Positions 9,201 to 17,104 of a stretch of DNA of 38,953 nt are shown here, one piece after another. Origin of the DNA: a virus; the IMG/VR virus record IMGVR_UViG_3300017963_000459, positions 1-38,953 of that record; one strand, written 5' to 3'. The position numbers and the translations under genes were made by a program. The notes beneath the pieces were generated by a model. That model saw nothing but the letters and a program-made list of their open reading frames with translations. It did no database searches and was not told the origin of the DNA. Each line of letters begins with the position of its first letter. The first letter of the stretch is position 1.

Positions 9201-9452
9201 ACTACGGATGCGGACAAGACTGCTGTTACCACCACAGTCGACGAGACATCAAATAGTTTATGGGAAGGAGTATGGTTAGGGTCATGGGGCGACAGAAGGA
9301 TAACAGATAAGTCTTTAATTCTAATCCCAGATGAACATTCTAGAGGTAGCGCTATATATCTAGATATCATTCACAGCATGCCTCAACAAAGAATAGACCT
9401 AAATGGATATTCCCTCATTTTTGATATTATTGATTCGAGATATCAGAATTAA
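6237..9452 (+). CDS. Tail nozzle / tail hub protein with three inserted beta-repeat domains
   Basis: A 1071-aa protein matching podovirus nozzle proteins (T7 gp12 or P22 gp10 type) in size, position after the adaptor and an opening of the type 'G...L..G.A..V.N' with many short Gly/Tyr-rich beta blades. Three similar inserts of about 70 residues occur at about 340-412, 421-492 and 870-940. Each reads A-x-NG-x2-V-x-(I/V)-x-T-x-S-x-AHGLT-like, then (T/S)EANG-(D/T)-W, then (Y/F)-(A/T)-NA-(Y/W)-x-SGGT. They resemble the small FCCH-like beta domains common in phage virion proteins. The protein should form the DNA exit channel at the tail tip. The start follows the adaptor stop by 2 nt with GAGGT upstream. 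Confidence 0.7.
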   Translation: MPEIRSLNEKTGISIHGNNLTLPSGSASIVENWKCIRDNVYTKVRGRAAYGSGLPSQNIVQLLQYQDKLICHMANDTFYYDSDGAGTFSQITGAYTVPETNYKIQGLELQSNHYITTGSGIYKSDTLGSQYTAAGAPKGLSFDARIVSSINWMTTAYTVSYRVVWSIEDANNNVIDGAPSERQDITNSSGSDRAVELRIYIPTSVTTSYYCKVYRSSQSTGTPPEDYQLVYQAKPTAAEIAARILEFDDILADDWRGASLYTNTTQEGIAYANEKPPLANSITSFKNYTFYGNIENLQRLYTSLISTTNLTSGTSTIVFNDGTNTITFGCYAFSTNVGGGVIATANNGGEVEIQTSSAHGLTSGDCVNVAGVAGTSEANGDWTVVVVDADQFTLTGSVYANPWTSGGTIDLRINNLGAGIAGAADNGATLVRITTTTSHGLTTGDYVRIYDVTGTTEANGTWEVTAIAATTFDLVGSTFANAYVSGGTVDLYEDYGATPRFLLYKTANQGTDAQNIANTAQSLVRTVNLCTTNTYWDGFYNSSGTDPVGKMEFNGKSLGATAFYLIANSTTTGGCFSPTMPTSGTTYVSTNDDFQHAVMWSKADQPEAVPLINIKKIGSADDPVLKVVGLRDSLFAIKKKDGVWRLTGESETSWNWDEFDGTVECIQKNSIVKGENAIYMMTNSGYAKISDVGVEIIGRDNEKNDLKPVKASGFDNDGYGWYYDAEKSYKIATYLDQNSTSNDIVKEHNVFTASWTQRKFGVYTNDTNVSMGIVVNDSEYTAPLTGNGLLKERKDLATTDYTLPDIANTITAIDTTAKSVTLGTNITIHNDAMLTQGALTKIITSADTTSSMTLSSVTSLHANVSLSVSTCADNGSGLVRVTTSAAHTLSTYNGVTIASIVGTTEANGDWIITVIDSTNFDLIGSTFTNAYTSGGTVTNAITIKPGIYSRLKYQIIHCGYPEYEKFFDKVSVFMDDDETSISKLYINTTTDADKTAVTTTVDETSNSLWEGVWLGSWGDRRITDKSLILIPDEHSRGSAIYLDIIHSMPQQRIDLNGYSLIFDIIDSRYQN

Positions 9453-9463
9453 AGGAGAGACTT

Positions 9464-9850
9464 ATCGCTATTATTCGTGGAGTACGTAAACTTTTAAAGT
9501 CAGATTTTAGCGAAGCACCTTCGTGGTTTGAAAAAATGCTGTCGCCATTTAATCAGTTCCTTGATTCTGTGATTGGTGCGCTAAGGAATAGGTTAACTTT
9601 CAGGGAAAACTTTTATTGCGAGGTTAAAGAATATACGTTCACTCACGCAAGTGAACTAGAGATATCACATGACTTGTTATCGTTTAATGGAATTATGATT
9701 ATTAAAACTCCAAATGAAACTCCATCAACTACTTATGGTATTTCAGAGTGGCATGTTAGGGAGATAGATAACAAAACTATTGGAGTAACTATAGAGTTCG
9801 CTGGGGCAGGTACTACCAGTGGCAATGTCAAATTTATAATATTAGGTTAG
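9464..9850 (+). CDS. Small virion-region protein with an apparent AUC start codon
   Basis: The reading frame is open from 9452. The only in-frame ATG is at 9536, which has no ribosome-binding site. Upstream, AAAGGAGAG (9451-9459) lies 5-6 nt before an in-frame ATC at 9464. The extension encodes 24 coding-like residues (IAIIRGVRKLLKSDFSEAPS, then WFEK). The most economical reading is a 128-aa protein starting at AUC, or a former ATG with a G-to-C change. No family is recognised. It is probably a small tail or head protein, with an amphipathic N-terminus and a beta-rich C-terminal half ending IILG. If only ATG is allowed, the product is 104 aa. Confidence 0.6.
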   Translation: MAIIRGVRKLLKSDFSEAPSWFEKMLSPFNQFLDSVIGALRNRLTFRENFYCEVKEYTFTHASELEISHDLLSFNGIMIIKTPNETPSTTYGISEWHVREIDNKTIGVTIEFAGAGTTSGNVKFIILG

Positions 9851-9858
9851 GAGAATAT

Positions 9859-11184
9859 ATGGCATTCTTAGCATCGGGCAATCAAGGGAACGTGGTATCA
9901 GGGGCAGGTGGCTACGCTGGACAAGGTGGTACCGTTGGAGGGAAACAAAAAACTACAGCTGGCAGTCCTGGTGGTTGGTATAACATTCAGGAATTCTTAG
10001 CAGCAAACCCTCAAACTCCAGCTGCACAAACAAGGATACAACAAAAAGGCTCACAACAATTAGGTGAAGCTAAACAACAATTTCAAGAGCAAGTAGGGGC
10101 ACTACCCAGTGCGCCAACCCCTGAGCAATATTCACAAGAGAGACTTGGTGGGATAGCTCAAGGTGGGGTATCTCAAGAGGAAGCTCAAAACTTAAGAGGT
10201 TTTTTAGATCAATCATATAAACCCACTGGAACTCCAGAGCAATTATTGCCAGGAGTCTCGTCTCCTTATCAAGGGATGCAACCGGGTAATTTTGAATCAA
10301 TCATGAATTGGTATGGGAATATTGAAAGACCTAGTGCTGCATACACTCCAGGAATGCAACGAATGGATGAAATGTTATTAAGAGGGCAGAAGGGCTTTGC
10401 AGAACAATTCCCTGGTCAAATGCAAGAGCAATTTCAAACTCAAGTTGCTCAACCAATGGAACAGAAAAGAGAAGAGGTTGGACAGCAACAAAAAGCAGCA
10501 CAACAACAATTTTCAGATGAAGGAAAACAATGGTTCGAAGGTATAGGTGGCTTTCTAGGTGGTGAAAAAGAAAAGATCTCTAATATGTACGAGCAACAAA
10601 GACAAGAGCTAGCGAAGCAATCAGCTATGACACCCGAGCAAATAATGGGACCTGAAAGATGGCAACAAGCATCGGAGTTTCCACTCTACGACACTATGGG
10701 TGGGATGACTAAACCTAGTCCTGACATGCCTGACTACCAAAGATATAATATTCCAGGGATAGATTATAGTCAATTCCTGTCACGTGGTGATGTTATGGCG
10801 CCCACTATGGGAACCGCAGCATCGTCAGCTTTCACTCCGGAACAGCTTCAAGCATATAACGCATTAGCTGGGTTGATGCCCGAACAAGGTTACGAGCAAT
10901 ATGCAGGGTCAAGTGCATATGACCCGGGGGCTTGGTCATTCGACGAAGCTGGCTTTGGACAAGAGTATAATAGAGTTCAAAGAGCATTAGAAAATCAAAG
11001 AAGACAAACTGAGCAAGCTGTAGTTCCACAAGTTTCACCTGACGTTGCGTACCAAGCAGCGTTAGCACCACAGGAAAGAAAAGAAGGATGGCAACCTATA
11101 GCTAGTGCTCCAGGGAATGTCATTATACCAAACAGGGAAATGTTAAGCGAGCAAGCTGGGTTCAATCCCTACGCTTACAAATAA
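9859..11184 (+). CDS. Gln-rich probable internal virion protein
   Basis: A 441-aa protein, first of four consecutive genes that look like podovirus internal or ejection proteins. The N-terminus (residues 1-36) is Gly/Ser-rich and disordered. The rest is very rich in Gln, Pro, Glu and Met, with helix-forming Gln stretches at about 55-80 and 190-225 and many PEQ motifs. There are no transmembrane segments or catalytic motifs. A strong AGGAG precedes ATG 9859. Proteins injected with DNA must unfold through the tail, and low-complexity helical sequence suits that. The function is inferred from context only. Confidence 0.65.
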   Translation: MAFLASGNQGNVVSGAGGYAGQGGTVGGKQKTTAGSPGGWYNIQEFLAANPQTPAAQTRIQQKGSQQLGEAKQQFQEQVGALPSAPTPEQYSQERLGGIAQGGVSQEEAQNLRGFLDQSYKPTGTPEQLLPGVSSPYQGMQPGNFESIMNWYGNIERPSAAYTPGMQRMDEMLLRGQKGFAEQFPGQMQEQFQTQVAQPMEQKREEVGQQQKAAQQQFSDEGKQWFEGIGGFLGGEKEKISNMYEQQRQELAKQSAMTPEQIMGPERWQQASEFPLYDTMGGMTKPSPDMPDYQRYNIPGIDYSQFLSRGDVMAPTMGTAASSAFTPEQLQAYNALAGLMPEQGYEQYAGSSAYDPGAWSFDEAGFGQEYNRVQRALENQRRQTEQAVVPQVSPDVAYQAALAPQERKEGWQPIASAPGNVIIPNREMLSEQAGFNPYAYK

Positions 11185-11195
11185 AAGGAGATATT

Positions 11196-12311
11196 ATGTG
11201 GGAAGTTGCAGCAGGGATGCTTGGTGGTCAATTGCTTTCAGGTTACATGGGACAGCAAGCAGCAGAAAAACAATCTGCTGCGGCAGCGGCCGAAGCTAAC
11301 GCATTAAGACAGCAAGCACTAAGTGAACTATCAGGTATGAGTCCCATTCAATTAGCAGAGCTTGGGTACGACCCAGCGATGATTGAATATATAAAAAGTC
11401 CACAGCCTTTGCTATATTCACCTGTTGAAGATGTTCAAGGTGAGTTAGTAACTACAGACCCAGCTACTAGAGCAGCACAAATGGAAGCCTTAGAGGAAAT
11501 GGGAGTTAGGGCAGAAGAAGGTTTATCAGCTCAAGACAGATACAACTTCATGAAAAACAGAAGGCAAGCGGAAACCGCAGCTCGTGGACAAGAGGAAGCT
11601 ATCATGGCAAACCTCCAACAACGGGGTATGGGCGGAACTGGGATTGAGGCAGCGTTAAGAATGATGGCGTCACAAGGTGGGTCTGAAAGACTAGCAGAAC
11701 AAGAGGCATTACAAGCGGCAGAGAATGCCAGATTAAGAATGGCAGCGACTGGTAAAGTTGCAAACATAGCAGGTGGGATCAGGCAACAAGATATTGGAGT
11801 AGCGCAAACCAACGCTGACATCTTGAATCAACTCGCTTGGAATAATAGTGAGAGAGCTCGACAGGTAGCTAACATGAACATTGATTTAAAGAATAAAGCT
11901 GCTCAAGAGGAAATTGCAAACTTGCGAGGTGTTAAAACTGCAAACGTCGAAGCACAAAACCAAGCGCAACTCATGAACAAACAACAAGCGATACAAAATC
12001 AATTGGCCCAACAAGAGAGTCAACGTCAAACTCAAATGGCAAGAGCAGGTGCATTGACCGGTGGCATTCCTGATATATACGCATCGGGGGCAGCGGCAGC
12101 GGCTTCAGCACGGAAACCATACGAAATGGCGGGCGGAGTACTAGGAACTGCTGGACAAATGTACATGACTCAGCAATCTGCAAACAAAGATAGAGATTTA
12201 ATGAGACATATCTATGGGATCAATCCATCTGTGCAAGCAAGTCAAACTAAACCAACTGGGCAGCCAGTTGCTGTAAATTACTCAAGTGCACAAAACCCAT
12301 ATTTGTCTTAA
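11196..12311 (+). CDS. Ala/Gln-rich probable DNA-ejection protein
   Basis: A 371-aa protein with a Gly-rich hydrophobic N-terminus (about residues 5-22, AGMLGGQLLSGYMG) followed by an almost continuous Ala/Gln/Glu-rich helical region (about 23-270, coiled-coil-like). A second Gly/Ala-rich patch is at about 280-320. This layout, a short membrane-active segment plus long helices, is typical of podovirus internal virion proteins that help form the ejection channel. AAGGAG lies just before ATG 11196. The neighbours on both sides are similar helical proteins. The exact role is not provable from sequence. Confidence 0.65.
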   Translation: MWEVAAGMLGGQLLSGYMGQQAAEKQSAAAAAEANALRQQALSELSGMSPIQLAELGYDPAMIEYIKSPQPLLYSPVEDVQGELVTTDPATRAAQMEALEEMGVRAEEGLSAQDRYNFMKNRRQAETAARGQEEAIMANLQQRGMGGTGIEAALRMMASQGGSERLAEQEALQAAENARLRMAATGKVANIAGGIRQQDIGVAQTNADILNQLAWNNSERARQVANMNIDLKNKAAQEEIANLRGVKTANVEAQNQAQLMNKQQAIQNQLAQQESQRQTQMARAGALTGGIPDIYASGAAAAASARKPYEMAGGVLGTAGQMYMTQQSANKDRDLMRHIYGINPSVQASQTKPTGQPVAVNYSSAQNPYLS

Positions 12312-12322
12312 CGGAGATCAAA

Positions 12323-13405
12323 ATGTCTGAATACAAAATAAACCCATACGAAGCACAAATGAAAGCGCTGACTCAAATGGCCAAAGACCAAGGACTTGCG
12401 CAACAAAGAAAAGCCGAGGCAGGAACACAAGCTCAGATGATGAGACACTTAGGAGGGTTTGCAGACATTGCCTCTGCTCCAGTGATTACTCAATCAGAGA
12501 TCATGGCGAAGCAAACCCCAAAGGCACCGGGTCTTGGACGAGGTTGGGAGCAAGCAGCACAAGGAATTGAGAAGGGTGGCGCCGATGTTTACAGTGGTCT
12601 AATTGATAAGTATAAAATGGGGAATCAATTAGCATCGACCATGGGAAAATACGAAGAGTTAAAAAGAAGAAAAGATCTTGTGGGGCTTGAAAAAAGTTTG
12701 ATGGAGGCACGAGTCAAAGAAGCGACCAGCAAACCAGAGGACACCAAGGCCTACAAAATGATGATGCTTAAACAAGGTATCACAAGTAAAAAAGATCTTA
12801 AAAAAGATAAATGGCGCATAGTCAGTAAAAGAGAAAAGGTGGATAAGGAATTCAGACCATTTGAACGTTTATATGGATCCATTCAAACATTCAGAAAAAA
12901 ATTCAAAGAGGGAAGACTTAATCCTCAAGATAGAGTTCAGTTGATAAGACTACTAGTTCCTTTGACAGAGATCAACCCTGGGGTTGTTAGAGAAGGCGAA
13001 GTCAGAATGGTTGAGGCACAGGCGCCAATACAAAACCAGATCAAGGCATTCTTTCATGGAAATGTTACTGGTGAAAAGATAACTGACGAAATTGTTGCAG
13101 ACATGTTTGACACCGCTAGCACACTAAGACCAGTTGCTGCCAACATTAAGGTAGACGCTTTGTCAAAATTGAAAGCACAAATAGACGACATTGGTTTATC
13201 TGACAAAGCAGAAGTAATCTTAGGCAAACATAATTTAAGTTTAATGAGTGATCCATCAATATTTGCGCAATTTGGAATAGATAAACCTTCTGAAAAACTA
13301 GAGGGTCCAACGCCAAGCAATATGTCAGAAGGTGATATTGACAAAGAGATAGAAAAATATCAAAAACTTATCCAATATAAAAAGCTTATCAAAGGGAGCA
13401 AGTGA
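12323..13405 (+). CDS. Helical hypothetical virion protein
   Basis: A 360-aa, strongly charged and mostly helical protein with Lys-rich stretches at about 100-180 and 335-360. No known motif is recognised. It lies between two probable ejection proteins, with a ribosome-binding site (CGGAG) 6-7 nt before ATG 12323, and its TGA shares one base with the next start. Likely an internal or tail-associated virion protein. A scaffold-like or chaperone role for the neighbouring ejection proteins is an alternative. Confidence 0.6.
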   Translation: MSEYKINPYEAQMKALTQMAKDQGLAQQRKAEAGTQAQMMRHLGGFADIASAPVITQSEIMAKQTPKAPGLGRGWEQAAQGIEKGGADVYSGLIDKYKMGNQLASTMGKYEELKRRKDLVGLEKSLMEARVKEATSKPEDTKAYKMMMLKQGITSKKDLKKDKWRIVSKREKVDKEFRPFERLYGSIQTFRKKFKEGRLNPQDRVQLIRLLVPLTEINPGVVREGEVRMVEAQAPIQNQIKAFFHGNVTGEKITDEIVADMFDTASTLRPVAANIKVDALSKLKAQIDDIGLSDKAEVILGKHNLSLMSDPSIFAQFGIDKPSEKLEGPTPSNMSEGDIDKEIEKYQKLIQYKKLIKGSK

Positions 13406-15417
13406 TGACACTCGAAGAAAAAAGAGCATTGTTGCAATCATTGAAAGAAGAATCATCCAGTCTAGACTCCCCCAAGATGACAACTGCCTATGGTACCCCC
13501 AACTTAAGAGATCAACCTATAGTCGAGGAAGAGGGTATAGGGAGCAAAATGTGGGAAGGCGCTAAAGACGTAGGTCGAAGTGCGCTTGGCAAGGTTGCGG
13601 AAGCTGGACAGTTTATAGATAAGTATACAGGCGCTCCGACAAGAGCAGCGATTGGAAGTCTACAAGAGAACATGCTTGACCCCGGCGCAGCAGCATCGGC
13701 GGCATATAAACAATTTGGAGAAGATCCGTCGCTAGCACCTACTGGGAAAGATATTGCTGCAAAAGCAGGGTTATCAAGAGAACCAATGTTTGATCTTCCT
13801 TGGGTAGGGGGTATATCCCCCGCAGGAGTAGCGGGGTTTGGAGTTGATGTTGCAGCTGACCCTCTTAATGTAATCCCATTGGGAGCGGCCGCCAAGTTAG
13901 CTGGGAAGACTGGAGGGAAAGCAGCAAAGGTAGCGGCCAAAGCAATAGCCAAATCTGTACCAATGGGTGCAAAGGCAACAGATGTTATTACTGGGACTAA
14001 GGGAGCAACTAAACTAGTCAAAACAGCAGAGGGTCTCGCGCTCGAAGCTGCTGACGCGATTAAATCTAGATTTTCCTCTAAGAGAGCAATTGATTATGAT
14101 GACATGATTGCAATTGCGGAAAAAAATGGGATTGATCCCAAAGTATTACCTGACGCAATTGAGTTTGGGAAAGAATCATTTGTTACAAGGGCAGGAAGGA
14201 AGCAAGCAGAAGGGGTATTGGGTGAACCATTATTAAGAAAACATGAAGCTGCAACCCAACAAGTGAATCAAGCGCTTGGTAAAAAAATAAATAGTATGTC
14301 TAGCACTGTAATGTCACCACCTGAAGCTGGGAAATTTATTCGTGATGCTTATGATGATGCTGTGGAAGAGGTGTTCAACCAAATAGACATAACCTATTCA
14401 ACTGCTGGGCAACAACTGCCAGGACTGAACATTAAGCAATTCAATCCTGAGGCATACAAAAATCTTGAAAACAGCTTAAGTGCTGTTAAAAAAGAAGCTC
14501 AAAAAATGATTGATTTTGGAGTTACCTCTGGAAGGAAAACCCAAGGCAAACAATTGATGAATGCAATTGATCAAATTAAAGCTTCGGGTGGTGACTATAA
14601 TGTTCTCGCTTCACAACTAAGAGAGATTGGGGAGGCAGCATTTAAATCAAAAAACGTGTTGGCAGATATTCCGCCAGACATTAAAAATCTAAGAAAAGTT
14701 TATTTTGACACCCAAGACTCATTGATTGAAACAACTCGCGCAGCAATGGGCGACGAGATAGCGGATCAGCTTATCTTGAACAATAAATACGTTCACGATT
14801 TTTTAACAGATAAATCGGTAGTATCCAAAGCAATTGGATCAAAGACATTGCCAGACGAAAGAGTATTTACTCAATTGGTATCCAATGGAGATACTAAGAA
14901 ACTTGAGGCGCTAAACAACATACTTGGTCCTGAAAGAATGAAGGAATTAAAAGGCTCTTTCGTCAATGAGTTAGTTAAACAAAACATAGAGGGAAAGGCA
15001 GGGTTTAGATCTACGTTTAATTCATTAAGAAACAAACAAAACATAGCTGATAAAATTTTGGACCCTCAAGACATAGTTGATCTACAAGAGATACTCACGT
15101 TAGGTGACAGGATGGGAATTCCAGTAATGTCTACGTCAGGAACTGGAGCATCACAGTCATTTGGATCCGTGGTAAAGGAAATTCCTGAAGCTATGATGAA
15201 CAAAAGAATTATTGAAAAATTAAAAAACCAAACTAGAGGCGTCCCAACTCCAACTCCAACTACACCCGCACCTCAAATAGGGGTGGCACGAAAATCTCCA
15301 GTAGGAATGGGGGCAAAGGCAGCGCAGGTTTATAGTGTACAAAAACAGAGTCAACGTAGAGATAAAGAGAGAGAGCTTAAAAAACTAATAGAACAATACA
15401 ATAGCTTAAGAAAATAG
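13405..15417 (+). CDS. Large probable internal virion / ejection protein
   Basis: A 670-aa protein. ATG 13405 is chosen because GGGAG at 13394-13398 is 6 nt upstream; a GTG at 13402 is in frame but worse placed. Residues about 130-200 contain Gly/Ala-rich hydrophobic stretches around DPLNVIPLGAAAKLAG, which could enter a membrane. The rest is helical with mixed charge, and the last 25 residues are Lys/Arg-rich. A central hydrophobic patch within a long helical protein is common in large podovirus ejection proteins. No lytic transglycosylase motif is visible. Confidence 0.65.
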   Translation: MTLEEKRALLQSLKEESSSLDSPKMTTAYGTPNLRDQPIVEEEGIGSKMWEGAKDVGRSALGKVAEAGQFIDKYTGAPTRAAIGSLQENMLDPGAAASAAYKQFGEDPSLAPTGKDIAAKAGLSREPMFDLPWVGGISPAGVAGFGVDVAADPLNVIPLGAAAKLAGKTGGKAAKVAAKAIAKSVPMGAKATDVITGTKGATKLVKTAEGLALEAADAIKSRFSSKRAIDYDDMIAIAEKNGIDPKVLPDAIEFGKESFVTRAGRKQAEGVLGEPLLRKHEAATQQVNQALGKKINSMSSTVMSPPEAGKFIRDAYDDAVEEVFNQIDITYSTAGQQLPGLNIKQFNPEAYKNLENSLSAVKKEAQKMIDFGVTSGRKTQGKQLMNAIDQIKASGGDYNVLASQLREIGEAAFKSKNVLADIPPDIKNLRKVYFDTQDSLIETTRAAMGDEIADQLILNNKYVHDFLTDKSVVSKAIGSKTLPDERVFTQLVSNGDTKKLEALNNILGPERMKELKGSFVNELVKQNIEGKAGFRSTFNSLRNKQNIADKILDPQDIVDLQEILTLGDRMGIPVMSTSGTGASQSFGSVVKEIPEAMMNKRIIEKLKNQTRGVPTPTPTTPAPQIGVARKSPVGMGAKAAQVYSVQKQSQRRDKERELKKLIEQYNSLRK

Positions 15418-15426
15418 GAGGCTTTT

Positions 15427-15489
15427 ATGCCATGTGGGAAAGGGAATAAAAAAGGGAAAGGGAAAGGGAAAGGGAAAGGTAAAAGGTAA
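15427..15489 (+). CDS. Lys-Gly repeat micropeptide
   Basis: A 20-residue open frame: MPCGKGNKK followed by repeated Gly-Lys and a final Arg. A perfect AGGAGG (15416-15421) sits 5 nt before the ATG, and the spacing from the previous stop matches the other genes here. The coding sequence is largely a hexanucleotide repeat (AAAGGG). The peptide is extremely basic and could bind DNA or RNA. Very short basic Gly/Lys peptides occur in other phage structural blocks. The near-ideal ribosome-binding site is the main reason to call it, and the simple repeat is the main reason for doubt. Confidence 0.5.
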   Translation: MPCGKGNKKGKGKGKGKGKR

Positions 15490-15507
15490 CCTAGCCTAAC
15501 CTTTTTT
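15481..15507. terminator. Bidirectional terminator between convergent genes
   Basis: AAAAGGT (15481-15487) and ACCTTTT (15499-15505) form a 7-bp stem with an 11-nt loop, flanked by an A-rich left side and a T-run on the right (15502-15507). It lies where the micropeptide gene and a leftward membrane-protein gene meet, so it can serve both strands. The stem is A/T-rich and moderate in strength. Confidence 0.5.
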
Positions 15508-15730
15508 GTAATTTCAATGATAATTGAAGATTGTTTAAATTGGATTCTATTTCTCTTATTTTTTTATCTAGTGTACCGGATTGTACGCTGGCTTTTTGGT
15601 TAAAATACATAAGAAACGGAAGCCCAATCATCGAAATGCATAGCGGAATTAAAAAGCATGCTGAATAAAAGGTCAGTGAAGTAAAAAGAAGTATTAAAGC
15701 CAATGGGATTAAAATAATGTGGTTTTTCAT
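15491..15730 (-). CDS. Two-helix small membrane protein on the opposite strand
   Basis: A 79-aa leftward frame inside a block of rightward virion genes. The predicted protein has two hydrophobic segments (about residues 4-21 and 24-43) separated by a very short turn, then a hydrophilic coiled-coil-like tail (about 48-76) with a basic end. Two membrane helices with a charged C-terminus fits a small holin or membrane-modifying protein. No clear Shine-Dalgarno sequence is visible before its ATG. The organised protein pattern argues that the gene is real. A moron-like acquisition is possible. Confidence 0.5.
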   Translation of the reverse strand: MKNHIILIPLALILLFTSLTFYSACFLIPLCISMIGLPFLMYFNQKASVQSGTLDKKIREIESNLNNLQLSLKLQKRLG

Positions 15731-15775
15731 ACTAAGAGTATAAAAGAAAAACGATTCAAATAAAAGAGGTGACTA

Positions 15776-16192
15776 ATGAGCTATGGTCGGAATTATAACT
15801 ATCACAGGGAAGCTGTAATAAGCGCAGCACAAGATTTCACAACTTCATGGGCAGATCTTGGCTCTGAAATTGACATGAAGGGTTTCAGTAAAATGGGTAT
15901 ATTTATAGAGCTTGATGTAAACGCAGGTCAAAATATGCGTATACGAGCTTTGGCGAAAATGGACCCAGCGGCAACTAATGAGTACTCACTTCCCATCACA
16001 TCGGTAAACGCATCTGACGTGAAAGTAGAACAAAAATATACCGAATTTAATGTAGACGAAGATGCTAACTATTTCCTTGAATTGAATACAAATGGACTTG
16101 CTCCATATGTTCAGCTGCAAGTAATGGTTGGAGTTGATGGGGGAGCTAACGCTCAAGTTGACTCTTGTGAAGTAACAAAGATTTGGATATAA
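15776..16192 (+). CDS. Small beta-rich virion protein, paralogue A
   Basis: A 138-aa protein with AGAGGTG before the ATG. It aligns by eye along its length with the protein at 16697: EIDMKGFSKMGIFIELD with PIEMWGYSKAGIWLDAF, RIRALAKMD with SIRAIAKLN, and a C-terminal VDSCEVTKIWI with IDRVEVTKVLL. So the two arose by duplication. Alternating hydrophobic residues suggest a beta-sandwich, as in decoration or tail-surface proteins. The position among other small beta proteins supports a virion role. The exact site in the particle is unknown. Confidence 0.7.
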   Translation: MSYGRNYNYHREAVISAAQDFTTSWADLGSEIDMKGFSKMGIFIELDVNAGQNMRIRALAKMDPAATNEYSLPITSVNASDVKVEQKYTEFNVDEDANYFLELNTNGLAPYVQLQVMVGVDGGANAQVDSCEVTKIWI

Positions 16193-16202
16193 GGGGGATG
16201 AT

Positions 16203-16700
16203 ATGGGACATATTGGAAGTATTCGTCCGGTCACAGGTGATTTAAAAACAATTACTACTAACCAGGACATAGATCAGGATGGAGCGACAACACTTAACTT
16301 ATTTTCGTTCACATCTGCAATGCATATAGTGAAGCTAAGTGGTGTAATTAAAACGGTTACAGATGGAACTAGTTGTACAGGGGTTTCATTTGTTTTATAC
16401 GATGGGACTAACACTGTTCAAATTACTAAGAATGATGGAGTTCTAACTAGCATGGACGTTGGATCCATCTTTTATAAAGACGCTAGCGCTGCAACTACAT
16501 TTGAACTATTACAAGCAGACCAGGTGAGACTAGACGAGACACTAGCTACTGGGATGTATGAGTTTATTGTTAACCCAAAGACTGGTGTTACTAATTATAT
16601 ACAATTTAATTATACAGGTGCTACAGGGTTTGATATCAACGTAGACTTTTATTGCGAGTATCTACCAATAGTACCAGGGACATCAATGGCGGTAGTATGA
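16203..16700 (+). CDS. Small beta-rich hypothetical virion protein
   Basis: A 165-aa protein between the two paralogues at 15776 and 16697. A GGGGG-type site lies just before ATG 16203. The sequence has many Thr, Asp, Gly and Val in strand-like alternation and no catalytic motif. No family is recognised. Its stop overlaps the next gene by ATGA. It is probably a virion surface protein, by company and composition. Confidence 0.65.
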   Translation: MGHIGSIRPVTGDLKTITTNQDIDQDGATTLNLFSFTSAMHIVKLSGVIKTVTDGTSCTGVSFVLYDGTNTVQITKNDGVLTSMDVGSIFYKDASAATTFELLQADQVRLDETLATGMYEFIVNPKTGVTNYIQFNYTGATGFDINVDFYCEYLPIVPGTSMAVV

Positions 16701-17104
16701 CTATCAATGTAATGAGAGAGGTGATTGAGTCATCTGAACAATTAGTTGACGTTCTATGGACAGACGTGGGTGACCCCATAGAGATGTGGGGTTATTCAAA
16801 AGCTGGCATTTGGTTAGATGCTTTTATAGATGATAGTTATTACATGAGTATTAGAGCGATAGCTAAACTTAACAAAGATGACGTTGGTGAATATCCTTTG
16901 TCTATAAAGTCGATAGACCAACATTTTGTTGATTCATACCAAGCTGAAATAAGACTTCACAAAACGGCGTGTGAGTGTAATAGATATTTGCTTGTTATAG
17001 AGACGGAAGGAATTATTCCATTTTTACAATTACAAATGAAAACAGATTTCGAAGGTGACCGTGGCTATATAGATAGAGTCGAAGTTACAAAGGTTTTATT
17101 ATGA
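16697..17104 (+). CDS. Small beta-rich virion protein, paralogue B
   Basis: A 135-aa protein starting at ATG 16697, which overlaps the previous stop. It is a diverged duplicate of the protein at 15776; the shared blocks are listed under that gene. Unlike paralogue A it carries two Cys residues close together (about 91-93) and is more acidic. The next gene again overlaps by ATGA, so 16203-17235 look translationally coupled. Confidence 0.7.
   Translation: MTINVMREVIESSEQLVDVLWTDVGDPIEMWGYSKAGIWLDAFIDDSYYMSIRAIAKLNKDDVGEYPLSIKSIDQHFVDSYQAEIRLHKTACECNRYLLVIETEGIIPFLQLQMKTDFEGDRGYIDRVEVTKVLL

Noticed and set aside
13512-14021. A 169-codon leftward frame opposite the large ejection-protein gene
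   Set aside because: Ala/Pro-rich shadow of a strongly coding plus strand, without a ribosome-binding site.
15440-15480. CRISPR-like or satellite repeat
   Set aside because: It is a simple AAAGGG repeat without spacers and is part of the micropeptide frame.
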